Counted from the stretch's first letter, positions 1 to 62,000 are shown. The stretch: DNA of 62,000 nucleotides from Cristatella mucedo (GCA_009760855.2 WPIO01000054.1:2517501-2579500); one strand, 5' to 3'. Made by a program: numbers and translations. The notes: generated by a model from the letters alone, not told the origin.

Positions 1-9
1 GCGAACGAC

Positions 10-158
10 CGAAGAGCCTCGATGGCTATCGCCACGGCTTGCAGCTGCAATAGAGCATCGCTCCCAGCAGGATTCCAATGCACGACCTCGCGATCGATCG
101 AGGTCGTGAAAAACAACCGCCTTACCTGGTGTGCCATCGAGGCTCACCTACCCAGACT
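10..158 (-). mobile_element. tRNA-derived SINE copy
   Basis: In reverse complement the sequence reads gatggcacaccaggtaaggc, a degenerate A box, and ends gtggcgatagccatcgaggc. It closely parallels the copy at 59329-59485. It sits in the intron just before exon v1. Confidence 0.65.
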
Positions 159-214
159 GCTTGAATCAGCCAATCAGCTCCTAGCCAACCAGCCAATCAG
201 CTCTGCTTTTGTAG

Positions 215-50213
<49,999 letters not shown>

Positions 50214-50375
50214 CTATCAACGGTTAAGGTTTGCATTGTAGCCTGAGGTGTCATTAAGCATTCCCTATATCCGTCTGAAAATCTAAGCAACTCTAACAAA
50301 AGATGTGACAAGATTGCTTTGTTACTGCATAATTGACTTCGGAATCTTTCGACAAAGTGTTTCCATATATATCTA

Positions 50376-50381
50376 AATAAA
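50376..50381 (+). promoter_or_regulatory. possible polyadenylation signal AATAAA
   Basis: AATAAA occurs about 160 bp after the stop codon at 50211 and just before the AC/AT microsatellite. The surroundings are AT-rich, so chance occurrence is likely too. Confidence 0.3.
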
Positions 50382-50415
50382 TACAAATATATGAATATAT
50401 ACACATATAAAAATA

Positions 50416-50547
<132 letters not shown>

Positions 50548-50584
50548 TGCATTAAGATATTAACGCATATGTATACATTAGCCT

Positions 50585-50835
50585 TCGATGCCTTGTCTTG
50601 CCTGGATCGGGGGTGCTACCCGGGCCTTCCGGTTCAGGAAAAGGGTGCGCCAGGCAAGCATCATTGTTTGGCCACGAGCTGCCGAGAGCCCCTACCGAGA
50701 AAGGCCTCACAGCCGTAGACCTGTAGCTAGCTGTCAGGAAAGACTGGGCAATGGCCGCACACTCAGCAGTCTCGCTTCCGGCCGCCGCCTCCTGAGCATC
50801 CTCCCTGCCGAACGGTACAGTCGCATTAACGATTA
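50585..50835. other. GC-rich island open on both strands
   Basis: Frames 50588-50836 (plus) and 50839-50552 (minus) are both open. The minus frame reads VPFGREDAQEAAAGSETAE. GC content is far above the AT arrays on both sides. I recognise no family; it may be an inserted fragment. Confidence 0.4.
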
Positions 50836-50899
50836 GCATGTCGTTGCAGTTACTTATCCCCAGCTTATATATTATCTGTTATTTATACGAATGTACAAT

Positions 50900-50902
50900 A
50901 TC

Positions 50903-50934
<32 letters not shown>

Positions 50935-50946
50935 TTAAATATGTTA

Positions 50947-50996
<50 letters not shown>

Positions 50997-50997
50997 T

Positions 50998-51032
<35 letters not shown>

Positions 51033-51080
51033 CGTTTAAATATGTTATACACACACACACATATATATATATATAATGGT
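50900..51080. repeat. AT microsatellites with duplicated spacer
   Basis: Three long (AT)n arrays are separated by two copies of gaaatttaaatatgttata-like sequence (50931 and 51031) and a short AC run. Confidence 0.95.
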
Positions 51081-51099
51081 ATGTAAAATTTATTATAAT

Positions 51100-51200
51100 A
51101 ATAGCAATAACGAAAGGGTATTTGTATAGCGCCTTCACAGTATTTAATCTCTTTCTAGGCATTTTGAATATGATGTAAAGAAAGAATGATCGTGATCTTG
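51100..51200 (-). mobile_element. LINE-A-like tail
   Basis: atttgtatagcgccttcaca, then aatctctttctaggcatttt. Confidence 0.65.
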
Positions 51201-52749
51201 ATCGTGATTATGATTCCAATTTGTAAATGAGGATTTGACATTTGCCAGCTTGTACTTTAGTTTTTAAATGATTCTAGGGGAATAACTGCCAAAGATTCAG
51301 GGGGCGTGACCGAAAGGGGCGGCACGCTGCCACAAGATTAAGATGACAGCCTTGAGGTAAAGGGATCACAGGCGACAGCCGTTCGGGTTAGGAGTGAGCC
51401 TCGGGGCTGAGCTGTCGGACAGAGGCTTGACTCGGCTCGGGCGCTGGATTGCTCCTAGATTGAAGCTCTAGCTGCGAGCATGCTGTTTGCAGCAGTCTGA
51501 GTAGTTTAATCTGTCGAGCTTAATCTCTTAATCTCAGCGTCTCTTAATATTAGCATGAGCTTTAGAGGTTGCTGGGCTCAGTTACTTGCAGGCTAATAAC
51601 TATTTTTTTTGGTAGAGCGACATCCCACGACGTCGACGCCGACGGCTAAGTTATAATTTCGTGAGGCCCCCTTTTCGGAGAGTAGAGCCGACGGATTCCA
51701 TGTAGACTGAAGATGCCAAGGCGGCGTCTGTGAAGTGACGACGTTCGTTTGTACATCATGTAGGTATTCATTGTTCGGGCCTTTTTATATCCAATGCAAG
51801 TCTGCAGGCCAAGTCTGCTGACAATCGATAAAGTGCAATACCTACCAGGCGCCCAGCGGCGAATAAAAACACTCATTAGCAGCTGGCGACCGCTCAAGTT
51901 GAGATTGGTCGGAAGTGCATTGAAAAGAACTTATCGCACGTTCTTATCGCACATTAACTTGTCCTGTCAGATTAATCGACAGCTCGCAGTCACGTCTGCA
52001 GTCACGACAGCACACAGTCACATAGGAGATTGAATCGACAACGCACATATTAAACGAGGCTGCAGGTCACATAGGTAGGTGACTTATTGGGAAATACCTT
52101 GTCGGACCAACTGAAGGCTATCCTCTAGTGGCGGAGGTAAGTGAAATATCGTGTCTCCACTAGACTTATAGGTTCATTTGATGGTCCGGTACTGCCATAT
52201 ACGCTTTAGAATGTTCGAAACAATTAAGAAAGTATGTACTCACCAATAGATCTTGCGAGTTCAGAAATGAGTTTTGTGGAAACATTTCTAGAAGAATACT
52301 TCGGGTTTGCATGTCAAGACGTTTACAATTAGTAAATAGGTTTCAGCATTTCAGCTTTCCCAGAATTAGGCAGAGAGGTATATTGAACACTAATGATTTA
52401 AAATTGCTAATGATATCCGATAGCGACACCCCATAGCTCTATAAAACCATCCACATAAACGCTAACTGTGTTACCAACTCGCATTTAAAACAAAAAGGCC
52501 TGTACGGCTGAAACCGGACAACTAGTATAACTTCTCTGCGATCTTTAACCTGCTTTTCCTCTGATAGCATTCGCACGATTAATATTATGCATTTCCCTTA
52601 GCACGAGATGCAATGAGCAATTTCAGAGTTACAGAAAAAGCACTGAGATCAACAGAATATAGGCTTCCGCAAATGCAGAGATTCTGCTGACTTCCACATA
52701 CTCCATGCAATCAACAAACGATATCAGCGACACCAGCAGCAAGGGAGTT

Positions 52750-53580
52750 GGGTGAATTTAACGTGCGTGTGGGCTGGGAGGGATCGAAGCAAAGGTTCAG
52801 CTACGAGTCTTCATGTGCATAGAAGTGCAAGTCTAGATTGTGCTTGACAATCACTTCGGCAAGAGGTAGAGTAAATACAGTGAACAAAAGATGGAGCACA
52901 GAGAGGCGAGGTCGGACACCATTGTTAACTAGAGTCTCACACTGAATTAGGACCTAAACCCTTGCTGCACTGTGCCAGTGATGCCTAGGCGAGATAGGAG
53001 GCACGCGAGATAAAATTGATCGTAAGTATTAGGGTCATTATACGCGCGAAACAATGATGACTCTGTGGAGTGGTTAGCTGTAAAGCCAGCCCGGAATTTC
53101 CTTTCTAGCTTCGAAGTTGCAGTATAAGAGTGCTGATCTGCAACAACTCGTTCCAGCGTCTTTAATAGGAACAGCAAAAGGGGTTGAAAGCTTCTCAATT
53201 TCTCTTGGTCTACTGTCGCTTTCTTAACTAATGGCTCAACTACAGCATTTTCAAATGTGCCAGGACATGACCTGAGGCCCTGAACATACTTACTATGTTA
53301 CTTATGTATGGCAGCAGTAAATCTATGCATCGCAGCAGTAGGACAGTTGGAATATGGTCTAGAGGATTTGTAGTCTCGTCTAACTGGGAGGTGAATTTCA
53401 GGATGACGTCACTCGTGGCCTCATTAAATGTAGAAATTGAGATATTGCAAGTAATTGAGGGTGAATTGTCCTGTGAGGTTATTAGTCACATGAGTACAGA
53501 GGGGACACTTCTACCTCAGGGATGGACTATCAGATCTCGTTTTATTTTGACGACAGCGCAGCAGCTAGAGAAGTAATCAG
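52750..53580 (-). mobile_element. LINE-A reverse-transcriptase fragment
   Basis: The minus frame 53198-52947 encodes LERVVADQ, FRAGFTANHSTESSLFRAYN and LSRLGITGTVQQGF, typical of the reverse-transcriptase fingers and palm. 52900-52760 continues into the YADD region in another frame. Both ends are lost. Confidence 0.8.
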
Positions 53581-54944
53581 CTAGATGGACCGTCACAAAT
53601 ATCACACAAACATAATATCGCCACAAATATATAGCGATTTTATCTAATATAAATTATCTATAAATAGTTATGAGATGGCCGCAAATATCGCGGAGCTAGC
53701 CTGAGAGCGATTAAGGAGACGGTCACATAGACGTAAACAATGTTGGATTGTGCATCTTTAAAAAATTTCAACAATATTCTTACAGAAGCTAGAATTTGCA
53801 CGTGCTCGGATAAATTGGCATGCTCTGCAGCATTCTTCACGATATATGAAGATTAACAGTCGGTCGGGATCTTTGGTATGTTTTCTCAAGCTTGAGTTTC
53901 GAAGACCTAGCCAGTTAATTATCAGCATTAAGCCCTAGGCTGTCTGGGCGAGAGCATACATTGCATTTAGTCTGAGGTACAAACGCGTTAGAAATGTAAG
54001 CAATTTTGGAGCTGTATTATTCTAATAATGATGGCAGGTCGCAAAATGGGTCGTGCCACAAGAGGTAAGAAGATATTTTCGCTTCGACAGCGTCGACGTC
54101 GAGGGTCTTGAGCTTGAAAAATTTACAGATGATTTTAGATGCTAAGGAGAGCTCACACACTGTTGACTCGATTAGATCCACATGCACTTAAATGAGCAGA
54201 GTTTTGTAATAATAGGGGATGGTAGCATAACTGTTGGAGAATATTTGATCAATTGTTTGATCCTCGTTTTGAGCAGAGTCTCGCACATGAAATCCAAGAA
54301 AGAAGTAAGTCTATTAGTGCACGAAGTGGTGAAATTTAGAAGTCTGTTCAGAGCTGGGGCATTTTTGCACTACTAATTTATCTTGTACGCAAGCTGAAGT
54401 TAAAGGTGGCTGATTTATCAAAATCTTTTACTTTGCGACAGAACAGGCCTAACACCTATCGCTGCCCTTCGAAGCGAGCGAATACACGAATACATGCGGC
54501 TGGTCTCAATTCCGTGAGCTGGGTCGTGATGTGCGAGCACCTCGGGCCCCCGGGCAGAGATTTCGAGAGGTGACCCAGCCCAGGCTTTTACGAATATGCA
54601 GTCGCAAAGTATAGCTAGAGCTGCAACGATGAGATAGAAGCTTTATAGCTAGCTGTTTCTCGGGAGTTAATTCAGTTAATAAGCTGTGTTGCTTCAGAAA
54701 GTGCCGAGAATACATGAGATCTCGAGAGGCTCAGACTAAAAGGTTACGTGGCTAGTAACTCACTTCGGCTCCCTCACTTCGCTTCCGGTCGACAAATGCG
54801 TTCGCCTTGCATGTAATCATAGATCTTTACTGAATTGCTGCCTTCTGCAATCTTATCCGCTCTTAACTGGTTCACTTCCAAGTGCTAGCTTGTCTGTATG
54901 GTGGCGTTTTGTCGAGTAATTTCTGTAAAGCAGTGAGATGCGGT

Positions 54945-55035
54945 TAGGTTAGAGCCGTCAGGTGGAGGTCAGTGTGGAGGTCAGTGGAGGTTAGAGCCGT
55001 CAGGTGGAGTTGAGGTTAGAGCCGTCAGGTGGAGT
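54945..55035. repeat. GGTTAGAGCCGTCAGGTGGAG minisatellite
   Basis: ggttagagccgtcaggtgga occurs three times, with shorter gtggaggtcagt copies between. Confidence 0.9.
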
Positions 55036-55341
55036 TCAAGCATACTGCACGCGCAGCGAACGTTAAAGCTTACAGCCCAGAAGATGAATTCCAGGAGCTA
55101 TCTCTTACCACAGGCCTACATATTATTGCTATTGCTCACTTGTAGATTTGGAACGCGAGTTCGTACTTGCCCAAATCACAGTCGTTGCGACAAAGTTTTG
55201 ACTCGGGTGTTTTAAAAAAACCGAGTTTGAAAGCACCTCTTTTCAGTGGAGTGGTGTTTTAACACATTTGTTAACTCAGGTGACTTGAGTGAAGGATGTA
55301 GGATTTTCATCTTAGAAGTCAAGGCCCTGCAAAATTGTTAC

Positions 55342-55343
<2 letters not shown>

Positions 55344-55407
<64 letters not shown>
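55344..55407. repeat. GA microsatellite
   Basis: A pure (GA)n run of about 62 bp. Confidence 0.98.
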
Positions 55408-55408
<1 letters not shown>

Positions 55409-55469
55409 AGTATTCACCGGATATTTAATTAGGCGGTGGTATTACAACATAATTTATCTATTAGATGGT

Positions 55470-55668
55470 TTAGGGGTCGAGGGAATTAGACGGTTGAGGA
55501 ATTAGACGGACGAGGGAATTACAGTCGAGGGAATTAGACGGACGAATTAGACGGTCGAGGGCATAAGCGGGGAGGGGGGGAGGACAGACAAATGCCCCTC
55601 GTAGCCAAACCTGGCTCTGCCAGTGGGTAAATGCCCCTCGTAGCCAAACCTGGCTCTGCCACTGGGTA
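55470..55668. repeat. two neighbouring minisatellites
   Basis: gtcgagggaattagacg-type units repeat about six times at 55473-55565. Then a 39-bp unit beginning aaatgcccctcgtagccaaa is present twice (55590-55668) with a single visible difference. Confidence 0.9.
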
Positions 55669-55920
55669 TTTCTATCGATTTCTTTCACCATTGATTGCGG
55701 CCAACGGTAATCGCAAACTGCATACTCCGAAGAATGCGCTATCGTCTCTATTATCAAAGTTTACAGTGTCGTACGGAGCCGTCGCAGAGCGTACAGAAAT
55801 GCAGGCAAACCACAAACGAGAGATGGGGACCGACGTGTGTATTTCCGCAGGCGAGCGAGTCCTAGCTTTTAGGACTCACGTTGGCCGCCCATGCCACTAT
55901 GCTCGCTGGCGTAGGGTTAC

Positions 55921-56196
55921 CAGATTCGAGCTACACAGCCACGATAGCGTCAGTACGATCAGTATATCTGGATCGAAATTAGAATATTCTGGAGCAAGGT
56001 GAAGGTGAAGATGCTGAGGAGTCGCTTGACCATTCGGTAATTGGCCGACCGGAGCTGGCAGCCAGGCAGAGCAAGTAGACTGAAGCTGCAGTTGGTACCG
56101 CACGCTTTGGTTAACCCAGCACCCTGCGGCTGAGGCCTCAAGCTTCGGTAGCTGCCGCACAAAGAGCAGGAGCAGCGTCAGCATGAAGCTAAGCAA
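55921..56196 (-). CDS. possible first exon of a minus-strand secreted protein
   Basis: Reading leftward, the frame starts MLSFMLTLLLLFVRQL, a short hydrophobic signal-peptide-like core with likely cleavage near EASA/AG, then an ordinary polar sequence (GCWVNQSVRYQLQLQSTCSA). A phase 0 donor CTG/GTAACC ends the proposed exon at 55921; unspliced, the frame ends at 55897. No following exon could be identified to the left, where minisatellites and LINE pieces lie. The frame may be accidental. Confidence 0.3.
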
Positions 56197-56994
56197 ATCA
56201 GTCTAAGCCTGCTCGCTCCCGTACAGTTTTCCGAGCGAAAGTGCATGCAAACAGCGAGAAATCGATGCCGCGGGCACTTTTCTTCAACTTTCAAAGACCT
56301 TCCGGTTACAGATCAAGCCGTCTGATGGCGATCGATAGTACCGAGCAAACGCATGAGCGTCAGCTTGTAGGTGAGCCTGCACTGAGATCGAAAACTTGGT
56401 CCTGGGTTCCTATACATCTCTGTCTATTACACCTTAACCTACTACTTACTAGGTCCTGCGTTACCAGATGACCTGTCCAGCTTTCACCCAAGTTGGCCTT
56501 TTCGGCCACCAGCTGCTGAGTGCCGATGTCACCAAGGTCGCATGATCTGAGATCGCAGGTCCTAGGCCTCGTTCACTTGCTTCCTTCTCATGAAGCAGAT
56601 CGAGCAAGCTCAATCAGGTGGATAGACCATATGTACAAGCACCGTCGCATTCAGCGGAGATGAGATGAAGCCGCCATGATGGACAAGCCGTGATAAAACC
56701 TGACACCATCCGTGCACAGCGACCCAGTGCTTAAAGTGAAGAGTTTTTAGCAGTGGAAAGACTAGATTTTTATCCCGGGGAAAGGCATGGAAAATTGTTT
56801 TTAGCCGGGAAAGACCCGAAAGATTTTCATGCAAGGGAAAATATATTAGCAATAAGTTAAAGATTATAGAGCTCAGATGATAGAGATCTGAGTTTCTATT
56901 CGTCACGAGCTCGGCCATTATTAATCGAGTGGAAAGAAGACACAATTTCGTCGTTTGTGACGTTCAAAGGGGCGAAAGATATAGGAAAAGCTTA

Positions 56995-57895
56995 ATGCTC
57001 CAAACTGACTCTTCTAGCAAATATCCCGTTGCATCCGCACGAAATCTATGTGTCTTTTTTCAAAGTGATCTTTTATTAGACGGCCACATCAGCTCCACAG
57101 TAAAGTCTGCCTACTCTGAGCTACTCGGTATTGCTAAAACTCGGGCTTGCTTAGATAGTGATGTCACATCCAAATTGGTCCACGCATTTTCTGAATTCCT
57201 TCTCGACTCATGTAACCCACTGCTTGCTGGTCTACCGGCCTGTGCATTCAGCCAATTAAAGTTGGTGCAAATCTCTGCAGCTAGGCTTGTCTGTCGCGAG
57301 AATTGCCGTTACCATATCGCACTTCTTCCTTCCGACCTGCATTGGCTCCCAATCAAGCATCATTGACTTCAAGGTTCCATCAGACCACTTTTAGCTCTTT
57401 CCATTCTCTAATTCAATCCTACCTATCAGAACTATTCCTCTACCAGGAAATGCATAGTATCGCCCTCTATAGTGAAAAAATTGTTTACGTACATCTCAAA
57501 CGAACCTTGAATCTTTTCGAGACGGTGCGTTTTTAGTTCGAATTGCTTCCAAAGCCTGAAACTTACTCCCGACTGACGTAAACAATTTCTTACTTGACGG
57601 CATTCTACAATAACTAGAGGAGCATACATTTATCACAACGTTTAGTGGGTACTAGTGGGCCTTTACTTGTGTGCTTATGCGTGCCGACACTGTGCATGCT
57701 GCCAATGACCATGTTTGCACAGTGACTTTGTGCATGTGACTTTTTACCACGTTATGCTTGTTGACATGATGCATGCTACGACTAAAATATCAGATCACGT
57801 TTTCTTGGCAGCGAACTTAATTTGCCTAGAAAGAGGTTATGTTTTCTGAGGCTGCTACTCAAGTCTATTATTATTAATAAAACTATTATTATCAT
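56995..57895 (+). mobile_element. LINE-A 3' part with tail
   Basis: The plus frame encodes [39 protein letters not shown] and [16 protein letters not shown]. Stops follow, and the tail (tttgcctagaaagaggttat, TTATTATTAATAA) ends near 57895. 5'-truncated. Confidence 0.85.
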
Positions 57896-58684
57896 TAGGG
57901 GTGGCTCAGAGAGCTTCCTTCCACCGGAAAAGGGTAAGCTGAAACCGATTGCTAGATCGTCGTGGAACAGTAAAATTGTCAGCAATCACAAGAGAACCAT
58001 TCAGATCTGTTTATTGTCACAGTTGTCACAACGAAAAATTCAGATGCACTTATTTCACTTCGCTTCTCCTGCCTGTTTCTTGGCTATTTAAAAAAGTTCT
58101 TCAACAAGTAAATATATTTTCCAAAAAAAAAGGAGTTGATGCGGCTTGACCGAGACATTTTGACGACCTTTTCGATGAAAACTAGTCCGACTGAACAAGT
58201 CTCTTTTAAAACCACCAGGATAGGCCTACGTTGTAGACAATACTGCTGCTGAAGTGCTTCCACACTTTGATGTTGCTTCTATTGACGCCATCAAATACCA
58301 TCTCCTTCTAAAAACTCTCCACTGGTCTTGCGATTGCAATTACCTCCCCCTGTTCTTAGTCTCGGACAAATTTGCTCGCACTTCGCGACCCAGGTCGGTT
58401 CTGAAGTTTTAATGTCTTCCTCGTAAAAACAGACGTAGCTATCGCTTTTGCTGGATCAGTTGGCAGATTACTCACTGCAAGCAAAGGTCAGCCAATGGGT
58501 TTTTTTTAATAAAAAATGTTTAAGAGTGCACTGTGTACAATGTCCTGAGACGATTGTGGGGATACTTTGGCAACCAGGCGCATGGCGTCGACGTGCAAAA
58601 TGACATCGTCGTATCTTCAGGGTGGGTGAACCGTAGCGTTAGCTATTCGACAGCGATCTTACCATCTTAAACGCAGATCTATTA

Positions 58685-58790
58685 TTAAATGACTCGGGAG
58701 GCATAGCTCAGACGCACCTCTGCAGCTGGGGTCGAGGGTCGAGCCCTTGACTTCTGGCTCAGAAATAGGGGGCACGTGACTCCAAACTCC
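58685..58790 (+). mobile_element. tRNA-like element
   Basis: gaggcatagctcagacgcac resembles an A box and gaggtcgag-type gggtcgagccct a B box. No cloverleaf or 3' partner is clear, so it is more likely a SINE fragment than a tRNA gene. Confidence 0.4.
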
Positions 58791-59328
58791 GTAGTGGAAT
58801 CCGAGACTTAATGCCTCTTCGAAGCTGCTGTCTGCTATTTCCTGTTTCCATTCCAACGCTGACGTCCTACACCCGCATATAAATCGTCTACGTCTTCAAT
58901 CCCGCATTGAAATCTTCATGAGCTCTCTTCTTGGTGCTCTGCTCTACATTTTAAATTCGTGCAAATATCGTTATAAAACGTTCGCCGATGCGTCAACAAC
59001 TCGACGGCAAGCAGAGGTGCAGCATTTCCTGACAGCGGTTTGTCCAGTGAGCGGTCGTCATTGCACTTCCTAGTTTTATTTACTTGACGAACGAGTTGCA
59101 TTGCTACTGATTCATACGAAAAATTAAACCAGCAAGATAATCGATGTTAGCATGCAAATATAGCAGAGTCTGTGTGTGCGTTGGTTGATAGGAGCGATTG
59201 AGCTACACGGGAATCTGAGCCTGAGCTGTCGACGAAATATGAGCTGCTGCTCTGGAGCGAGGCTGCTGCGGTCGGGGTACTTGCTAGCTTTTTTAAGCAC
59301 AGCCTCATCATCAGGTAAGCCTCTATCA

Positions 59329-59485
59329 TGTAAGCCACGATGGCACACTGGGTAAGGCGGTTGCTTTCATGAACCCGGTCCCGAGGCTGTTGGTTCGATT
59401 CTTGTGGTGGGCGATCCTTTATCGCCACTGCAAGTGGTGGCGATAGCCGTAAAGGCTCTTCTGTCGCTATACAAAAAGGGGGCTG
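59329..59485 (+). mobile_element. tRNA-derived SINE, best copy in the window
   Basis: gatggcacactgggtaaggc carries the A box and gttggttcgattcttgtggt the B box. The body has a foldable segment (gtgggcgatcctttatcgcc, gtggcgatagccgtaaaggc). Copies at 10-158, 11546-11680 and 31205-31330 are in minus orientation. Confidence 0.75.
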
Positions 59486-59499
59486 TTGAATCAACTAGG

Positions 59500-60785
59500 A
59501 TTTAGTATTATTTATCATTATCATCCGGTCACTTCAGTACGTGTGAATATGTGATATTCTAAATAATTCAAATTTTTTGCTCTGGTCGTTATTTTAAAAG
59601 CAATCAAAACGTATACTTAGGATTCCGTACCGGACTGCGAGGCTAGTTTTTCGACTTCTATGCAGCAACCGTGGTTTTCAGGGAGCTATTTCAAAATTTA
59701 CTATTAACTCTACTATACTCTCGCTAATTTATAGTTGCAAGTTTTTTAATCAAGCTACTAGACTTGCAAATAAATTCATGCTACTATCTGAAGAAATTTT
59801 GTTCAAGAGAAGTTAGTACATACCTGATTCAAATCATAGTAGCTATATTTAGAAATGCTGGTCACATTCTATCGCTCTTTCTTGAAATATTACGTGCAAG
59901 AATTATTCCCTAAAACGAAGTCTTAGCTATAGGTTAGGTTCGGAGATACACCTAACTCATCTGTCGCAAAAAAAGGAATTTAGGCATTTCAAATATAGGG
60001 TGCCTCACAACGCTTTCTAATTGCTTGAAATTGAAATGAGCTAAATTAGCTTTACATAGCTAAAAACTCTCAAGCCCAAAATTTGGCTGAATATTTTGCC
60101 TGGAAAATTCAGCAAAAAATAATTGAACAGAGGGTACTTAGTTTGAGAGCCCTTGATTCATTTTTTGTGATTGCACATGGCTGAGCTTAGGCATCCGCCA
60201 GTCAAGGACCGTGCAAGCTTGCACGGTTGGACGCTGCTATGACTGAGAGATTGTCAGAGACGACCTCTTTATGACACTTTTGAGAGCCCAGCTTTATGAA
60301 GCACTGATAAATAAATAAATAAAATATAAACAGATTAATGAATAATAACGTGTGAAATAGTAAAACTCATAGAGGCCTGCATGTACAAGCATGCGCAAAC
60401 TCATATACACTTACGAGTATGTCATGACCACGTACCTTGATCACCATCTTAATTCGAAGAATAATTATATTCTGTAATCTATCAAACCTATCATTTATAA
60501 TATCATAATAGTTATCTGCTTATCCGTCGTGCGAGTGTAGGAGCTCATGGCCGAAACTTTATGAATTCTCAACAAATGAATTAAAAGAAGTCAGTGTTGC
60601 TTCAAATTCATTGCTTAACAATTTAAATTCATTTTTGTGCCACAGAAGCGCCCCACGGTCAACTTGACCTCATGCTCTATGGAGAGATGCAAAAAAGACG
60701 AAGCCACCGGACTTCGAAGTGGCTAAAATTTCCGGTGAGGTCTCGACGATTAGGTGTTCACAGCATGCCACATTGCCCGTTTCAG
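59500..60785. other. AT-rich sequence, little recognised
   Basis: An (AAAT)n run lies at 60306-60325 and a palindrome at 60208-60227. No coding pattern before the 60786 exon. Confidence 0.5.
60208..60227. repeat. 20-bp perfect palindrome
   Basis: ACCGTGCAAGCTTGCACGGT equals its own reverse complement. Confidence 0.9.
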
Positions 60786-61031
60786 GTTCACAGGACAGCA
60801 GAGCAGCGTTTTTTGCCACAGCAGTTAGCAGCCTCCAAGCCCAGCCGATTAGCGGAAATGCCATTCTGACACAGCTGCCTGCGTCGACGTTATTGGGGTG
60901 TGGCTTCATGTGCTTCCGGAATACTCAGTGCATTGCGATTCACTTCGACGAAGGAGGAAATGGAATGTGCAGCTTGCTGCGCTCAGTTGGACCTTCTTTG
61001 AATTTCACAATTATTTTCATTAATACAATGG
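60786..61031 (+). CDS. internal exon of a second gene: PAN/apple-like module
   Basis: The acceptor cattgcccgtttcag/GT and donor caatgg/GTATGG are both phase 1, and the 82-codon frame is open throughout. The core reads LLGCGFMCFRNTQCIAIHF, then GNGMCSLLRS. The pattern G-C-x3-C-x4-x-C-x-A/I..C-x-L is that of PAN/apple-type domains, which bind proteins or sugars outside the cell. No companion exon could be placed; the gene probably continues right of the window. It could instead be an isolated exon copy. Confidence 0.6.
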
Positions 61032-62000
61032 GTATGGACTAAAGCAAAATTAAACGAAAGTGCTCCGGGCTGAGCGATTGTGTGGTTTCAAAGTTATCGG
61101 TGCTCATGGAAACGCGGTCTCGTTTTTAGTTTCTTCAAACACCGCTGGACCTATGTATTTAGCATTGGGTACGTACAATGCATTTGTGCTCAAACCAAAA
61201 AAATTCGCCAAGCACTTAACGATCGTACGACGTGCCTGATCACATTGATCTTAACGCAAGACCGCTCAATTAGCGCCATTATTGTTTGACCTTTAGCAGA
61301 GTGGTCTTTGAATATTCTGCTTTCTACATGTTCGATCGTGCAATTATTCCGGACAGCAAGAGAAAAGAACGTTTGATTGTATCTGCTAATGAGTAGCGTC
61401 ACTGTACCATTTATTTGTTTTACAGTTAAACTGCGTGTAGTACCCAATCTGATAGAAAAGTAATCTAAAGCGAAGGGGGAATGATAACAACTTTATTCGT
61501 ACGTTTAGTGCCATCTTGTAGTTAAAAAGTAAAAATGGAGATTGTTATGGATTTTCTGTTCAAAAAAACATGCTCGTATGACCGCTCACTTTGTAGTTTA
61601 ACCTTAAATTACAAATAAATAACAACGGTTTACCCAGTGTGCTCTCCATGCAATATGTGTCTGTGGAATTCACTTTCACTTTCCAGTTCGTGACATCGGA
61701 GTCTCGAGAAAATGAACTAAAAACAAAGCTAGCTAAAAACAAAGAGCATGCTTGAGCCGTACTGATTTAACATGTAGGCCGTGCTAGCATATGCAACGCG
61801 ATGCCTTCCAAATAACCACAACTGATTTTAGTTGTACAAAAAACGCATCTACATAGGCGTACCTGCCGTTCCCAAATTTGTCAAACATACAAAGTGAAGA
61901 ACTTCAAAAAATATTTGTCCGCGCACAGAAAACTATTTTGTGTGAACAATCTGCATCTATATTCTATATTTTAAGAATAAGGTATACAAATAAAACACTT
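61032..62000. other. right edge, nothing recognised
   Basis: Probably intron of the second gene. The small frames here show no domain, good splice borders or repeat match. Confidence 0.4.

Noticed and set aside
59329-59485. Functional tRNA gene
   Set aside because: A and B boxes are present, but the boxes are degenerate, no cloverleaf closes and several diverged copies exist; it is a SINE.

Overview
The window is nuclear DNA from an animal. Coding sequence lies in short exons with GT-AG borders (often GTAAGT), separated by introns of about 100 bp to 4 kb. The exons encode metazoan extracellular modules: EGF, pentraxin/laminin-G-like, HYR, C-type lectin, sushi and ephrin-receptor-like (GCC2_GCC3) repeats. 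Introns are full of decayed CR1/L2-like LINE fragments, tRNA-derived SINEs and long microsatellites. I see no operons, ribosome binding sites or CRISPR arrays. Repeat content and domain style suggest an invertebrate (sponge, cnidarian or lancelet grade). The sequence alone does not fix the phylum.

One plus-strand gene, open at its 5' end, fills positions 215-50213. About 33 exons can be read, and from 215 to 43531 they join in a single reading phase without conflict, almost always phase 1 to phase 1. The inferred protein, about 1,900 residues visible, runs: EGF repeats (215-4558), pentraxin/LamG-like domain (8277-12693), HYR domain (14684-15127), C-type lectin-like domain (17806-19285), sushi-like module (20404-20637), an unrecognised domain with a furin-type RRKR site (23920-26916), seven ephrin-receptor-like repeats (28688-35572), two EGF domains (38494-40941), a cysteine-containing membrane-proximal region (42966-44709, partly unresolved), one transmembrane helix (45101-45321) and a cytoplasmic tail (45646-50213) with two YxxP motifs. 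The modules recall polydom/SVEP1, but their order, the C-type lectin domain and the membrane anchor differ. I know of no named family with this arrangement.

From 50214 to 60785 the sequence is mostly repeats: a long AC/AT array, AT arrays, LINE pieces at 52750-53580 and 56995-57895, minisatellites near 54940-55670 and a SINE at 59329-59485. A minus-strand open frame at 55921-56196 begins with a good signal peptide and may be a first exon. At 60786-61031 a well-bordered plus-strand exon encodes a PAN/apple-like cysteine module, probably part of a second gene running off the right edge.

Two LINE families are present. LINE-A (reverse transcriptase with FYADD, 3' tail ending in TTA/ATT repeats) has one long fragment at 690-1950 and many shorter pieces or solo tails. 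LINE-B (tail with ATTAC repeats) has three copies. A tRNA-derived SINE family is scattered through the window, some copies carrying LINE-A-like tails.
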